A stretch of 64,000 nt of DNA from an uncultured Latescibacterota bacterium (GCA_951812755.1 OX638329.1:481339-545338), one strand, 5' to 3'. Shown: positions 42,858 to 51,621, counted from the stretch's first letter. Numbers and translations are program-made. Notes: generated by a model not told the origin, from the letters alone.

Positions 42858-44021
42858 ATGTCTGATTATCCCCCCATTCGCGCGATTACCCGGGGACCTG
42901 AGTTCCACTGGTTTGGTTATTACGATAAGTGGCAAATAGACCCTTCAGGCCGGTTCGCGCTCGGTATGGCGGTGGATTTTGAACACCGGTCGCCTTCGGC
43001 GGATGATACGGTTGCGCTGGGTGTTATTGATATGGAGGATGGGGATACGTGGTCTGAGTTCGGGCGCACGCGGGCGTGGTGCTGGCAACAAGGGTGTATG
43101 TTGCAGTGGATTCCCGACTCGGATACGGAGGTTATTTTTAATGATCGCGAGGGGGATGCGTTTGTCTCGCGGATTTACAATGTAAAAACGGGGGCGATTC
43201 GCACGCTTTCGCCCGCGATTTATACGCTTTCGCCCGATGGGAAGACAGCGATTGGGGCTGATTTTCGCCGGATTAATCACATGCGGCCCGGGTATGGGTA
43301 TGCGGGGATTCCAGATCCCAATCGCGATGTGCGTGCGCCGGATGATGTGGGTGTTTATACGGTGGATCTGGAAACGGGTGCGTCAAGGCTTGTTGTTGCG
43401 ATAGCCGAGGTTGCTGCGATTCCGTATCCGCATGGCGATATTTCCGGGGCGCGGCATTATTTTAATCATTTGCTGTTTAATACGGATGGATCGCGGTTCA
43501 TTTTTTTGCATCGCTGGCGATTTGGAGAGGGGGGCTTTGACACGCGGATGATGACGGCAAATGCCGATGGGTCAAATTTGCATGTGGTTGATGATTACGG
43601 CAAGATGTCGCATTTTATCTGGCGCGATCCAGAGACGATTCTCGGATGGGCGTATCACCCGTCGCACGGGAATAAGTTTTATCACTATCGGGATCTTTCC
43701 GAGGCGGAGCCAGAGGTGATTGGTGATGGGGTTATGACGGTTAATGGTCACTGTACGTATTTGCCGGGCAATGAGTGGATTCTCAACGATACGTATCCGT
43801 CACAGGGCGACCGCAATCAGATTCCGTATCTTTATCAGGTTGCGACTGGCAAGCGCGTTGATCTGGGGATTTTTCCGTCGCCGGAGCCTTATACGGGTGA
43901 GTGGCGTTGTGATTTGCATCCGCGCTATAGTCCCGATGGACAGTTTGTGGTGATTGATTCGGCGCATAAGGGCGATGGGCGGCAGATGTATCGGATTGAG
44001 GTCGGTGATGTTGTGAAATAA
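42858..44021 (+). CDS. TolB/WD40-like beta-propeller protein
   Basis: 387 residues without a signal peptide. Repeated blade motifs include FGYYDKWQIDPSGRFALGM, YTLSPDGKTAIGADF, FNTDGSRFIFLHRWR and RYSPDGQFVVIDSAHKGDGR. The overall pattern (H-W-F-G-Y-Y-D-K start, HPSHGNKFYHY, DTYPSQGDRNQIPYLY) resembles oligogalacturonate lyase-type propellers of the pectate lyase 22 group, but catalytic identity cannot be shown. It starts a co-directional run with two PhyH genes and an enolase-superfamily gene, which suggests handling of a sugar acid or polysaccharide fragment. Confidence 0.7.
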   Translation: MSDYPPIRAITRGPEFHWFGYYDKWQIDPSGRFALGMAVDFEHRSPSADDTVALGVIDMEDGDTWSEFGRTRAWCWQQGCMLQWIPDSDTEVIFNDREGDAFVSRIYNVKTGAIRTLSPAIYTLSPDGKTAIGADFRRINHMRPGYGYAGIPDPNRDVRAPDDVGVYTVDLETGASRLVVAIAEVAAIPYPHGDISGARHYFNHLLFNTDGSRFIFLHRWRFGEGGFDTRMMTANADGSNLHVVDDYGKMSHFIWRDPETILGWAYHPSHGNKFYHYRDLSEAEPEVIGDGVMTVNGHCTYLPGNEWILNDTYPSQGDRNQIPYLYQVATGKRVDLGIFPSPEPYTGEWRCDLHPRYSPDGQFVVIDSAHKGDGRQMYRIEVGDVVK

Positions 44022-44033
44022 AGGAGATATGAG

Positions 44034-44777
44034 ATGGCTATAGCTGAAGTACCTGCTGTATTGACGGAAGAGGAGATGCTGCATTTTCGCACGCGGGGCT
44101 TTCTCGGTCCGTATTCGCTGTGTTCGGAGGCGGAGATGGCGGGGCTTCGCCCGGCGATTGAAGAGGTGCTGGAGACAGATCCGCCGAATGGTAAGAATCG
44201 CATTCACAACCGGCATCTGGATAGTCGCGCGATTTACGATTTGTCAACGCATCCCGAGATTCTCAGTCGGATGGTGGCTCTGTACGGCGCGGATTTGTTG
44301 TTGTGGCGCACGAATTTTTTTATCAAATACAAGGGTACGAAGGCGATTCCATGGCACCAGGATTTCAATTATTGGCCGCTCGAGCCGCCGATTATTGTTT
44401 CGGCGTGGATTGCGGTGGATGCTTCGACAAAGGAGAATGGAAATTTGCAGCTTATTCCCGGTTCACATCGCAAAATTATTCCCCATATTAAAGCCACGCC
44501 CGATGTGCAGTTTCGGGAGATGGCCGATGCGGGGTATTACGATTCGGAGCAATTGGTCGATCTCGAGATGCAGCCCGGTGAGTTTATTTTGTTTAATGAG
44601 CGTACGTTGCATCACTCGAAAGCCAATTTCTCGGATTTGCGGCGCATTGGTCTGGCGGTGCGCGCGATTCCTCCGATTGTCCATGTGCTCAAGTACGATT
44701 CCGAAGACCACGCGCTTCAGGTTATTCACGGTGAAGATACGATGGGGTTTAATCGCGTTGCACAACCGCCGTTATAG
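44034..44777 (+). CDS. Phytanoyl-CoA dioxygenase (PhyH) family oxygenase, copy 1
   Basis: 247-residue Fe(II)/2-oxoglutarate dioxygenase. The facial triad is visible: H-x-D in IPWHQDFNYWPL near residue 105 and the distal His in NERTLHHSKANFSD near 190, followed by the 2-oxoglutarate-binding Arg region (RRIGLAVR). The jelly-roll core reads IIVSAWIAVDASTKENGNLQLIPGSH. Substrate unknown. It starts 12 bases after the propeller gene with GGAG upstream. Confidence 0.88.
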   Translation: MAIAEVPAVLTEEEMLHFRTRGFLGPYSLCSEAEMAGLRPAIEEVLETDPPNGKNRIHNRHLDSRAIYDLSTHPEILSRMVALYGADLLLWRTNFFIKYKGTKAIPWHQDFNYWPLEPPIIVSAWIAVDASTKENGNLQLIPGSHRKIIPHIKATPDVQFREMADAGYYDSEQLVDLEMQPGEFILFNERTLHHSKANFSDLRRIGLAVRAIPPIVHVLKYDSEDHALQVIHGEDTMGFNRVAQPPL

Positions 44778-44798
44778 GGGAATGACCTCTCCCCCCAG

Positions 44799-44823
44799 CC
44801 CCCTCTCCTGAAAGGAAAGGGGG
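44799..44823. repeat. C-rich/G-rich hairpin between PhyH and enolase-family genes
   Basis: CCCCCTCTCCT and AGGAAAGGGGG form an 11-bp stem with a three-base loop. No U-tract follows, so it is more likely an extragenic palindrome or mRNA stabiliser than a terminator. Confidence 0.5.
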
Positions 44824-44860
44824 AGTTCAGTTTAATTCTACTGAAAGAGGAAATTATTAT

Positions 44861-46048
44861 ATGAAGATTACCAATATTGAGACGTTTATTGTCGATGCGG
44901 GTTGGCGCCCGTGGATTTTTGTTCGGGTGGATACAGATGAGGGTATTAGCGGCTGGGGGGAGTGCAGCGATGGTCGCAGTCCTTATGGGGTTACGGGTAC
45001 GGTGCGCGATTTGACGCCTTTGATTATCGGCAAGGATCCGCGTGCTTATGAGATGCGTTTTTGGGATATGTTGCGGGGGACGCGACAAAGTCCGGGGGGT
45101 ATTGCGGCGAAGGCGATTGCGGGGGTTGAACTCGCGCTTATTGATATTAAGGCGCGTGCGCTCGGTATTTCTGTTGTGGAGCTTTTTGGGGGTCCAACGC
45201 GCGAGCAGGTTCGCGTTTACTGGTCGCATTGTGGCACTTCGCGTGCGCGCAATAGCGATTTGCTCAATACGCCACCGCTTCGCACGATGGATGATATTGC
45301 CGCGCTGGGGCGAGAGGTTGTGGAGAGGGGATATACGGCGCTGAAGACGAATATTGTGGTACCGGGGGATCCGGCCAGTGTCTATTTTGGGGGTTTTGGC
45401 GGCGAACCGGGGACGACGGATGGCGTGGTTACGCGGCAGATTCTCCGGCATATTGAGACGCTTATTGGTACGTTTCGAGATGCTGTGGGTCCCGATGTCG
45501 ATATCAATCTGGATCTGAATTTTAATTTTAAGCCCGAGTCGTGTATGCGTATTGCCAGGGTGCTGGAACAATTTGATTTGCTGTGGCTGGAGATCGATAT
45601 GTACGAGCCCGATGCGATTCGGCAGATTAAGGATTCGACGAGTACCAAAATTTGTACGGGTGAAAATTTGTTTTATATGCGCGAATTTATTCCTTATTTC
45701 CAGGCGCGGTCTGCGGATGTGTTTATGATCGATGTGCCGTGGAATGGGTTTGCGCAGTCTAAAAAGGTTGGCGATTTGGCCGAGGCGTATCAACTCAATG
45801 TTGCGCCGCACAATTATTATAGCCATCTTTCGACATGTATCAGTGCGAGCTTGTGCGCGGTTTTGCCGAATGTGCGTATTATGGAGATTGATGTTGACGA
45901 TGTGCCCTGGCGCGAAGATATGGTGGCCAGTGTGCCGCATATTGAGAATGGGTATTTGACGATTCCCTCTGGTCCGGGTTGGGGTATCGAGATGGTTGAA
46001 GAGGTGCTCAAAGCGCATCCCTGGGATAAGGGGAATGCGAATTGGTGA
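44861..46048 (+). CDS. Mandelate racemase/muconate lactonizing enzyme (enolase superfamily)
   Basis: 395 residues. N-terminal capping domain (MKITNIETFIVDAGWRPWIFVRVDTDEGISGWGE), then the TIM barrel: Lys in ALKTNIV near 166, metal ligands Asp in INLDLNFNF near 212, Glu in LLWLEIDMYEP near 246 and Glu in ICTGENLF near 269, and a catalytic-type His in NVAPHNYYSHLS near 322. These fit an acid-sugar dehydratase/racemase of the family; the substrate cannot be read. GAGG precedes the ATG. Confidence 0.88.
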   Translation: MKITNIETFIVDAGWRPWIFVRVDTDEGISGWGECSDGRSPYGVTGTVRDLTPLIIGKDPRAYEMRFWDMLRGTRQSPGGIAAKAIAGVELALIDIKARALGISVVELFGGPTREQVRVYWSHCGTSRARNSDLLNTPPLRTMDDIAALGREVVERGYTALKTNIVVPGDPASVYFGGFGGEPGTTDGVVTRQILRHIETLIGTFRDAVGPDVDINLDLNFNFKPESCMRIARVLEQFDLLWLEIDMYEPDAIRQIKDSTSTKICTGENLFYMREFIPYFQARSADVFMIDVPWNGFAQSKKVGDLAEAYQLNVAPHNYYSHLSTCISASLCAVLPNVRIMEIDVDDVPWREDMVASVPHIENGYLTIPSGPGWGIEMVEEVLKAHPWDKGNANW

Positions 46049-46090
46049 GCAGTAGGAGGGAAATCCTTTTCCCGATCCATTAATAGAGCC

Positions 46091-46130
46091 GTCATCGCGG
46101 CATGCTTAAAGCCGCGATCCAGAAGGTTTT
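46091..46130. repeat. Extragenic palindrome family III
   Basis: GTCATCGCGGCATG / AAGCCGCGATCC followed by AGAAGGTTTT, placed between the enolase-family and second PhyH genes. Confidence 0.7.
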
Positions 46131-46154
46131 GGTCGTTACTTTTGAGAGGACAAT

Positions 46155-46892
46155 ATGAATAATCAACAATACTTTTTTGAACTCGATGTCTATGGCTTTA
46201 CGGTTGTCGAAAATGTTTTGACGACTGAAGAAGCAGGGGAGATGCGCGAAGCCCTTATGCGTTGTGAGAAGGAAGTTGGCACGGAGGCCAGAAATCGGGG
46301 AACCGCTCGGCATGTCGCCAATTTGCCGGTGCTGGATCGCGTTTTTCACAAGACTATTGATCATCCGCGGATACTTCCGTTGCTGGAGCATTATCTGGAG
46401 AAGTCGCTTATTCTGGGGAGTCTCAATGCCCGCATTGTGCGTCCGGGCGATCCAGACCAGGGTTTGCACAGTGATATTCCATTGGAGATGCTCAATTTTA
46501 GTTCACCAGTTATGATGAATACGATCTGGATGCTGGATGATTTTTCGCCGGTAAATGGCGGTACGCGCGTGGTGCCGGGTTCGCATAAAAGTGGATTGGC
46601 TATCCCGCCAGAGAATGTGTCTGTCAAGCATATTGCACAACCCGAAGGATCTGCGGGTAGTGTTATTGTTATTAATGGTCAAATATGGCATGCTGGCGGC
46701 GCGAATACGGGGACTACGAATCGCCATGCGTTGTTCGGTCATTATCGCAAACGGATGTGTATGTTTCAAGTTGATCCCCACGATGGTTTTCCGCCTGAAT
46801 GGTTTGACGGGCTCACGGAGAGACAAAAGCAATTGATGCGGATGAGCAAGGGGCTTAGATCAGCCCATGCGGCGGATGCACATTTTCGATAA
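46155..46892 (+). CDS. Phytanoyl-CoA dioxygenase (PhyH) family oxygenase, copy 2
   Basis: 245 residues; H-x-D in QGLHSDIPLEM near 101, distal His in GQIWHAGGANTGTTNRHA near 178 and Arg in HYRKRMCMF near 200; core NTIWMLDDFSPVNGGTRVVPGSHKSG. Only distantly like copy 1, so not a recent duplicate. GAGAGG upstream of the ATG. Substrate unknown; it lies in the same catabolic-looking run. Confidence 0.88.
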   Translation: MNNQQYFFELDVYGFTVVENVLTTEEAGEMREALMRCEKEVGTEARNRGTARHVANLPVLDRVFHKTIDHPRILPLLEHYLEKSLILGSLNARIVRPGDPDQGLHSDIPLEMLNFSSPVMMNTIWMLDDFSPVNGGTRVVPGSHKSGLAIPPENVSVKHIAQPEGSAGSVIVINGQIWHAGGANTGTTNRHALFGHYRKRMCMFQVDPHDGFPPEWFDGLTERQKQLMRMSKGLRSAHAADAHFR

Positions 46893-46993
46893 GGCGGTGA
46901 GATGTAAGAGGGCCTCACACAAAGACACAAAGACGCAAAGATACAAGACGTTAAAGGCAATCCAGTGGGGTTGGGTGGATTTCTCACTTCACA

Positions 46994-47032
46994 GTGAACT
47001 GGTCTGAACTGCGACCAGTTGTACACCGTTCC
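46994..47032. repeat. Extragenic palindrome family II
   Basis: GTGAACTGGTCTGAACTGCG and ACCAGTTGTACACCGTTCC form the family II stem (AACTGG/CCAGTT). Other copies: 50060-50098, 58861-58900, and nested in 1906-2085 and 55046-55250. Confidence 0.7.
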
Positions 47033-47063
47033 TTCCTTCTCACTTCATAATTGGAGATACAAG

Positions 47064-47495
47064 ATGCTCGTTGGTATATCCCCATTGTTCAGTCCCGAGT
47101 TGTTGGCTGCGATTTATCGCATGGGACACGGAGATGAGATTGTTCTGGCAGATGCACATTTTCCCGGGCATTCGGTGAATGCCAATACGCTGCGGGCTGA
47201 TGGTTTGGGGGTTGCGGATTTGCTCGGGGCAATTTTGCCGCTGTTTGTGCTGGATACGTATGTGGATAGTCCGGTTTTTATGATGGATGCCGTGCCGGGC
47301 GATACGCTCGATCCCACAGTTGAGGCGTCTTATCGGGCTGTTATTGACGAGATATGGCCCGATACACCTCCGATCGCGCGTGTTGAACGCTTTGCTTTTT
47401 ACGAGCAGGCGAGACAGGCGTTTGCGGTTGTTATGACTGGGGAGACCGCAAAATATGGCAATGTTATTCTGAAGAAGGGTGTGACGCCGGTGTAG
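47064..47495 (+). CDS. RbsD/FucU-family sugar mutarotase
   Basis: 143 residues from [38 protein letters not shown] with its catalytic His and the DAHFPGHSV block are typical of FucU (L-fucose mutarotase) and RbsD, decameric enzymes that interconvert sugar anomers; the ending [11 protein letters not shown] with Tyr also fits FucU. GGAG precedes ATG 47064; an upstream in-frame ATG at 47019 falls in an extragenic repeat. It supports a sugar-catabolic role for the cluster. Confidence 0.85.
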   Translation: MLVGISPLFSPELLAAIYRMGHGDEIVLADAHFPGHSVNANTLRADGLGVADLLGAILPLFVLDTYVDSPVFMMDAVPGDTLDPTVEASYRAVIDEIWPDTPPIARVERFAFYEQARQAFAVVMTGETAKYGNVILKKGVTPV

Positions 47496-47516
47496 GAGAG
47501 AAGGGAAAAATCGATG

Positions 47517-47543
47517 ACCTGTCCAAAAGGACAGGTTGTTTTT
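47517..47543 (+). terminator. Rho-independent terminator after the mutarotase gene
   Basis: ACCTGTCC-AAAA-GGACAGGT followed by TGTTTTTG. An eight-base stem with a four-base loop. Confidence 0.75.
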
Positions 47544-47628
47544 GTCCCTGGGGACGGTGTTTTGGGATTGTGAATGGTGTATTTTTGGGGTGAAATTAGA
47601 TATCATTCCAATCAATAGGAGGCATACC

Positions 47629-49395
47629 ATGGCTGTGACGACACTTGATTATGTGCCCTGTGCGCGTGTGGGAGATATTCCCGAGGGTGGGATTATGGCG
47701 GTGAATGTGGAGGGCCATGCGATTGCGCTGGCAAAGTCAGATGGCGAGATTCGGGCGGTGGATAATCGCTGCCCGCATATGGGGTATCCGCTGAGTGAGG
47801 GGTCGATTCACAATGGGTTGATTATTTGCCACTGGCATCACGCGCGGTTTGATCTGGTCAGTGGGTGTACGTTTGATCCGTTTGCGGATGATGTTCGGAG
47901 TTATCCGGTGGATGTGCAGGATGGTGAGATTTATGTCAATGTGCATGCCACGCATCCCGATCCGGTGGGGCATTGGAAGCGGCGGTTGAGCGAGAGTTTG
48001 GAGCAGAATATTAATCTGGTGATTGCCAAGTCGGTGATCGCGCTTCGGGGGCAGCGGGTCGATGGGGATGAGATTGCAGAGATTGGCGCGCGGTATGGTG
48101 CGTTGCGTCGGCGTCAGGGATGGGGGCCTGGGTTGACGATTTTGACGTGTATGGCCAATGTGGTGCCAAAGCTGGCGAATGAAGATCAGGTTCTGGCGCT
48201 GTATCAGGGGTTGTTGCATGTGGCGCAGGAGACGAGTAATGCATCGCCGAGGATTGTGTTTACGCCTCTGGAGACGGAGGAACTTACGCTGGCGCGCATT
48301 AAGGCGTGGTTCCGCTATCTGATTGAGGTGCGAAATGCCGATGGCGCAGAGCGCGCTTTGTTGACGGCGATTCAGATGGGAGCAACGCCTTCGGAGATGT
48401 GCGATATGCTGGTGGCTGCAGCGACGGATCACTTTTATCGCGATGGCGGGCATGTGCTGGATTTTATCAATAAGGGTTTTGAGGTGCTCGAGCGCATTGG
48501 ATGGGATAAGGCCGATGAGATTTTGCCTTCGCTGGTGGGGGTGCTTTCGGGTTCACAGCGGAGTGAGGAGTTGAATCGGTGGCGCAGTCCCGTTGATCTG
48601 GTGGCGTTGTTAAATGGCGCGTTTGATGAGCTTGAGGATCTGGTTCGGGAGGGCAAGGGCAAGACGTGGGACGATGCGGATGCTTTGACAGAAATTTTGT
48701 CAGGTGACGATCCGCATGCGATTGTGGATGGGTTGAAGGCGGCATTTGCCGGGGGGGCGACGCTGACGCAGTTGACGCAGACGCTGACTTATGCAGCGGC
48801 TTTGCGGATTGCGCGGTTTCACGTTAAGAATGAGTTTGCCGATTGGATTGCTGTGCTGCATACGCATTCGGCGGCTAATGCGCTGCATCAGTGTGCAAAG
48901 CGCGCGCCGTCTTTGGATCTGGCGCGGGGGATTTTTCACGGTGCAATGGCGCTGTATTTTGATCGGTGGTTTAATAAGCCAGCAGCCCGATTGCCGCAGG
49001 ATCAGCGTGCGACGCAACAGTTGCCGGAGGATGCGGATGAGTTGCTGGATTCTTTTGTGGCGTTGCTGGATACACAGGCACAGGTGGATGAGGCGGGGCG
49101 GATTGCGTATCGGTATTTGTCGCTGGGGCATCCGCGCGGTGCTTTGTGCGAGCGGTTGGGGCATGTGTTGCTGCGGGAAGATGCGGAGTTTCATTCGTTT
49201 CAGATGCTGGAGTCTGCGTTTAGTCAGGCAGAGGAGTTGGATGAGGAACGCGCACGGATTACGCTGGTGGGCGCGGCGCGCTATCTGGCAGCGCATGCAC
49301 CAACGGCGCGTGCGTTGGGACAGACGGCGAATTTGGCGCTTCGACTTCACAGGGGAGAGGATCTTTCGGCTGAGGATCCGGATGAGGATGTGTGA
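47629..49395 (+). CDS. Rieske [2Fe-2S] protein with a large helical C-terminal domain
   Basis: 588 residues from MAVTTLDYVPCARVGDIPEG, with AGGAGG six bases before ATG 47629. Residues 1-105 form a Rieske ferredoxin domain: C-P-H in DNRCPHMGYPLS and C-x2-H in IICHWHHARFDL, the four cluster ligands. The remaining 480 residues are all-helical, Ala/Leu-rich, with scattered His (DHFYRDGGHVLDFIN, AVLHTHSAANALHQ, GIFHGAMALYFDRW). They match no family I can name with confidence; a helical oxygenase or questin-oxidase-like fold is a guess. It probably delivers electrons to an attached active site. Confidence 0.75.
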   Translation: MAVTTLDYVPCARVGDIPEGGIMAVNVEGHAIALAKSDGEIRAVDNRCPHMGYPLSEGSIHNGLIICHWHHARFDLVSGCTFDPFADDVRSYPVDVQDGEIYVNVHATHPDPVGHWKRRLSESLEQNINLVIAKSVIALRGQRVDGDEIAEIGARYGALRRRQGWGPGLTILTCMANVVPKLANEDQVLALYQGLLHVAQETSNASPRIVFTPLETEELTLARIKAWFRYLIEVRNADGAERALLTAIQMGATPSEMCDMLVAAATDHFYRDGGHVLDFINKGFEVLERIGWDKADEILPSLVGVLSGSQRSEELNRWRSPVDLVALLNGAFDELEDLVREGKGKTWDDADALTEILSGDDPHAIVDGLKAAFAGGATLTQLTQTLTYAAALRIARFHVKNEFADWIAVLHTHSAANALHQCAKRAPSLDLARGIFHGAMALYFDRWFNKPAARLPQDQRATQQLPEDADELLDSFVALLDTQAQVDEAGRIAYRYLSLGHPRGALCERLGHVLLREDAEFHSFQMLESAFSQAEELDEERARITLVGAARYLAAHAPTARALGQTANLALRLHRGEDLSAEDPDEDV

Positions 49396-49438
49396 TCCGC
49401 AGATGAAAAAGAGGGCTGTGAAGTGTGAACAACTGTAG

Positions 49439-49499
49439 GGGCGAGGCATGCCTCGCCCGTCATCGCGGCATGGTTGTAGCCGCGATCCAGAAGGTTTTT
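49439..49499. repeat. 20-bp perfect palindrome followed by family III palindrome
   Basis: GGGCGAGGCATGCCTCGCCC (49439-49458) is a perfect 20-base palindrome. It is joined directly to a family III copy (ATCGCGGCATG / AGCCGCGATCC, then AGAAGGTTTTT). Confidence 0.75.
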
Positions 49500-49505
49500 A
49501 CCCAA

Positions 49506-49538
49506 AAGCCTGTACCAACGTTGGTACAGGCTTTTTTT
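49506..49538. terminator. Bidirectional terminator between Rieske and cupin genes
   Basis: AAGCCTGTACCAA / TTGGTACAGGCTT with a two-base centre, followed by TTTTTT on the plus side and preceded by AAAA. It serves the converging Rieske and cupin genes. Confidence 0.85.
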
Positions 49539-49544
49539 ATGCGA

Positions 49545-49937
49545 TCATATCCTCGGTTTCCATTTTCCCGTTACGCGATAGGCTTCATCATCGCCAGGCC
49601 AGGGTGGCATGGTGATGGCGACGGCGCAGAGGGGTTCGCTGTTGTGGGCGCGAAATTGAAAGTGCGTGCCTTGTGGTATGGTGAGGGTTACACCGGGGGC
49701 GAGGGATGCGATTTCTTCGCGGTTGCCCTGTTTGCGCCACATTTCGCCCTGTCCGCTGATGATGTACCAGATTTCTTCAATGGTGCGGTGGGCAATGGCG
49801 ATGGATGTTTTTCTCGGGGCGAGTTCAAAGTGGGCCATGCCGCCGTTTTTGAGTTCGAGGAGTATGCGAACGTCGGATCCATCGGGCGCAGTGACGTCGG
49901 GTTCCCGGGGCAGGTGTTTTGTGCTGAATTCGGTCAT
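49545..49937 (-). CDS. Cupin-domain protein
   Basis: 130 residues, a single cupin: motif 1 is HRTIEEIWYIISGQGEMW (metal His, Glu region) and motif 2 is LAPGVTLTIPQGTHFQFRAHN (His). It could be a sugar epimerase-like, dioxygenase or binding protein; not resolvable. AGGAG precedes the ATG. It converges with the Rieske gene on a shared terminator. Confidence 0.85.
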   Translation of the reverse strand: MTEFSTKHLPREPDVTAPDGSDVRILLELKNGGMAHFELAPRKTSIAIAHRTIEEIWYIISGQGEMWRKQGNREEIASLAPGVTLTIPQGTHFQFRAHNSEPLCAVAITMPPWPGDDEAYRVTGKWKPRI

Positions 49938-50003
49938 AGAGTTCTCCTGAAAGCGAATCTACGAATCTACGAATCAACAGCCAGCAATCAGTCCCCAACT
50001 ATC

Positions 50004-50035
50004 GTCATTGCGGCATGATTTAAGCCGCAATCCAG
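50004..50035. repeat. Extragenic palindrome family III
   Basis: GTCATTGCGGCATG / AAGCCGCAATCCAG, immediately followed by a family II copy. Confidence 0.7.
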
Positions 50036-50059
50036 TGGGTGGTTGAGCGGGGTTTGTCT

Positions 50060-50098
50060 ATGAACTGGCCTGAGAACCGGCCAGTTGTACCCCGCTCC
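50060..50098. repeat. Extragenic palindrome family II
   Basis: ATGAACTGGCCTGAGAACCG / GCCAGTTGTACCCCGCTCC, just downstream of the ECF sigma gene stop. Confidence 0.7.
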
Positions 50099-50105
50099 GT
50101 CTATT

Positions 50106-50672
50106 TTACATTTCTCGTTGTTCAATGGTTTTTCGAAGCAGGACTCTTCCGCGATACAGATAGGTTTTTACGGTGCCTATGGGTACTTGCATGGTTTTTT
50201 CGATTTCGGCATACGAATAGTCCTCAATATAACGCAGGCGCATGGCTTCGCGATATTGTTGTGGCAGTGTTTGTATGCTCTTGCGTACGAGGTGTTGACA
50301 TTCTCGTGCGTGCAGGGCGGTTTCCGGGTCCTGGGTGTAGCGCGGGGCGATTTTTTCTATGCCTTCTGGCGATTGAAAATAGGTTGCCCATTTGCGCCGC
50401 ACGGATTGCGATTCGCAGTGCGAGAGGCATACGTTCATTGCTATGCGGGTCAACCAGGTTGAAAATGCCGCGTCACCGCGAAAGCGATTGAGTCCCTGGT
50501 ATGCTTTTATAAATGCGATTTGAACCAGGTCATCGATGTCGTCCTTGTTTTTTGTGTGGCTGGCTACAATTGCATAAATGCGAGCTACGTTTGCTTCGTA
50601 CAGTTTGCCAAATGCGATCCCATCACCCATCCGCGCTTTTAGAATCATTGTCTGTTCTTCGTTCGGTGCCAT
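50106..50672 (-). CDS. ECF-type RNA polymerase sigma factor
   Basis: 188 residues from MAPNEEQTMILKARMGDG (AGGAG six bases before ATG 50672; upstream in-frame ATGs lack such a site). Region 2: FGKLYEANVARIYAIV, DDIDDLVQIAFIKAYQGLNRFRG, FSTWLTRIAMNVCLSHC. Region 4: LPQQYREAMRLRYIEDYSYAEIEK, VPIGTVKTYLYRGRVLL. Same subgroup as the operon 3 sigma factor but clearly diverged. No anti-sigma gene adjacent. Hairpins lie 100-220 bases upstream. Confidence 0.9.
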   Translation of the reverse strand: MAPNEEQTMILKARMGDGIAFGKLYEANVARIYAIVASHTKNKDDIDDLVQIAFIKAYQGLNRFRGDAAFSTWLTRIAMNVCLSHCESQSVRRKWATYFQSPEGIEKIAPRYTQDPETALHARECQHLVRKSIQTLPQQYREAMRLRYIEDYSYAEIEKTMQVPIGTVKTYLYRGRVLLRKTIEQREM

Positions 50673-50773
50673 GATACTCCTCTTGTGTCGTGAGGTCATG
50701 TTGTTTTTTTTCATCATCTACTGTGTTCTGCACCGATGGGTGGTTGTGGTGGTCCCCGGAGGGCAACAAAAAA

Positions 50774-50802
50774 CCCGACATCGAATCTATCTCGATGTCG
50801 GG
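50774..50802 (-). terminator. Terminator-like hairpin upstream of the sigma gene
   Basis: CCCGACATCGA / TCGATGTCGGG with a seven-base loop, followed on the minus strand by TTTTTTG. A second short one, ACCCC-TGAGT-GGGGT plus TTTTGG, lies at 50824-50840, and an 8-bp CCTCCAGG/CCTGGAGG stem at 50852-50890. They end transcription from upstream or attenuate the sigma transcript. The 50891-51220 stretch has no recognisable gene, only a short frame ending GWDGKGIIPYDDIVIVR (complement of 51073-51130) that looks like a gene-end scar. Confidence 0.65.
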
Positions 50803-51220
50803 CACGTAGGGTGTAGGCACCAAAAACCCCACTCAGGGGTTGGCAAAATTTTAGCCTCCAGGGCATAATCGCCGCCTCCTGGAGGGATAATGGCAGTGTG
50901 AATGGACCATTTTATTTTACCTAAAGATATTTAAATTCAGGTAGTTATCTCCTGATATTAGAGGACTTTTGTTTTTGGGATTGGACAATATAGCCCGTTC
51001 TGTATTTTCGTGCAAGAAAAAATCTGTACCATACAAAAAAATTGTTTTTTTGAAAATGAGGCGGGACAGCGATCAGCGGACGATCACAATGTCGTCGTAG
51101 GGGATGATCCCTTTGCCGTCCCAGCCTGTATATTAGACCGGATAGGTGAAAATTGTACGTCACGGTGTACGGCAAAAAGTGCGTAATCAAAACTGGACGA
51201 CACCGGCCGTTTCCCACTTT

Positions 51221-51568
51221 TCATAACTCAGAGACCGCAAGCACTGTGGTATAATACGCAAGCATGGCGTTGTCGGCGTCCGATTCAGTGATTTCATAAG
51301 GGATAGATTCAAATGATTTGTGCTCTTGTGCATCGAGTTCTTCTGAAAGGTAAAATTCATGAAGAATATCGTTTCTGCCAAAGGAAAAATTTCTGTCACC
51401 CTTATCGGCTATGCGCACATCCGCTAAGAATACGACAGCGGAAAATATGACTTTAACCTTTTTAGAGTGGTGGTTCTGTAGTGCTCCTTCGACAGTGACA
51501 GTATTGTCTATTTTGCTTATAGATATACCACTTTCATCAATCTCTACTGCCGATGTATTCAGCATCAT
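51221..51568 (-). CDS. Hypothetical protein (115 aa)
   Basis: MMLNTSAVEIDESGISISKID ... VSEL. It has alternating hydrophobic strands (TVTVEGALQNHHSKKVKVIFSAVVFLAD, FYLSEELDAQEHKSF) suggestive of an immunoglobulin-like or FxLYD-type beta-sandwich, with no signal peptide. GAGGG lies eight bases before the ATG. No family is recognised with confidence. The next gene upstream, an antitoxin, is 53 bases away in the same direction. Confidence 0.6.
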   Translation of the reverse strand: MMLNTSAVEIDESGISISKIDNTVTVEGALQNHHSKKVKVIFSAVVFLADVRIADKGDRNFSFGRNDILHEFYLSEELDAQEHKSFESIPYEITESDADNAMLAYYTTVLAVSEL

Positions 51569-51621
51569 AGTTTAACCCTCGTTTTTCCCATTCAGGATAG
51601 CTTAATGGCGGTGAGATGCGA

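Noticed and set aside
44726-46018. 430-codon open frame on the minus strand opposite the enolase-family gene
   Set aside because: Its product is rich in Arg/His/Ile/Asn with no domain; the plus strand carries clear family motifs and a ribosome site. It is a codon-usage shadow. The same holds for the long minus frames opposite the Rieske, tig and clpX genes.
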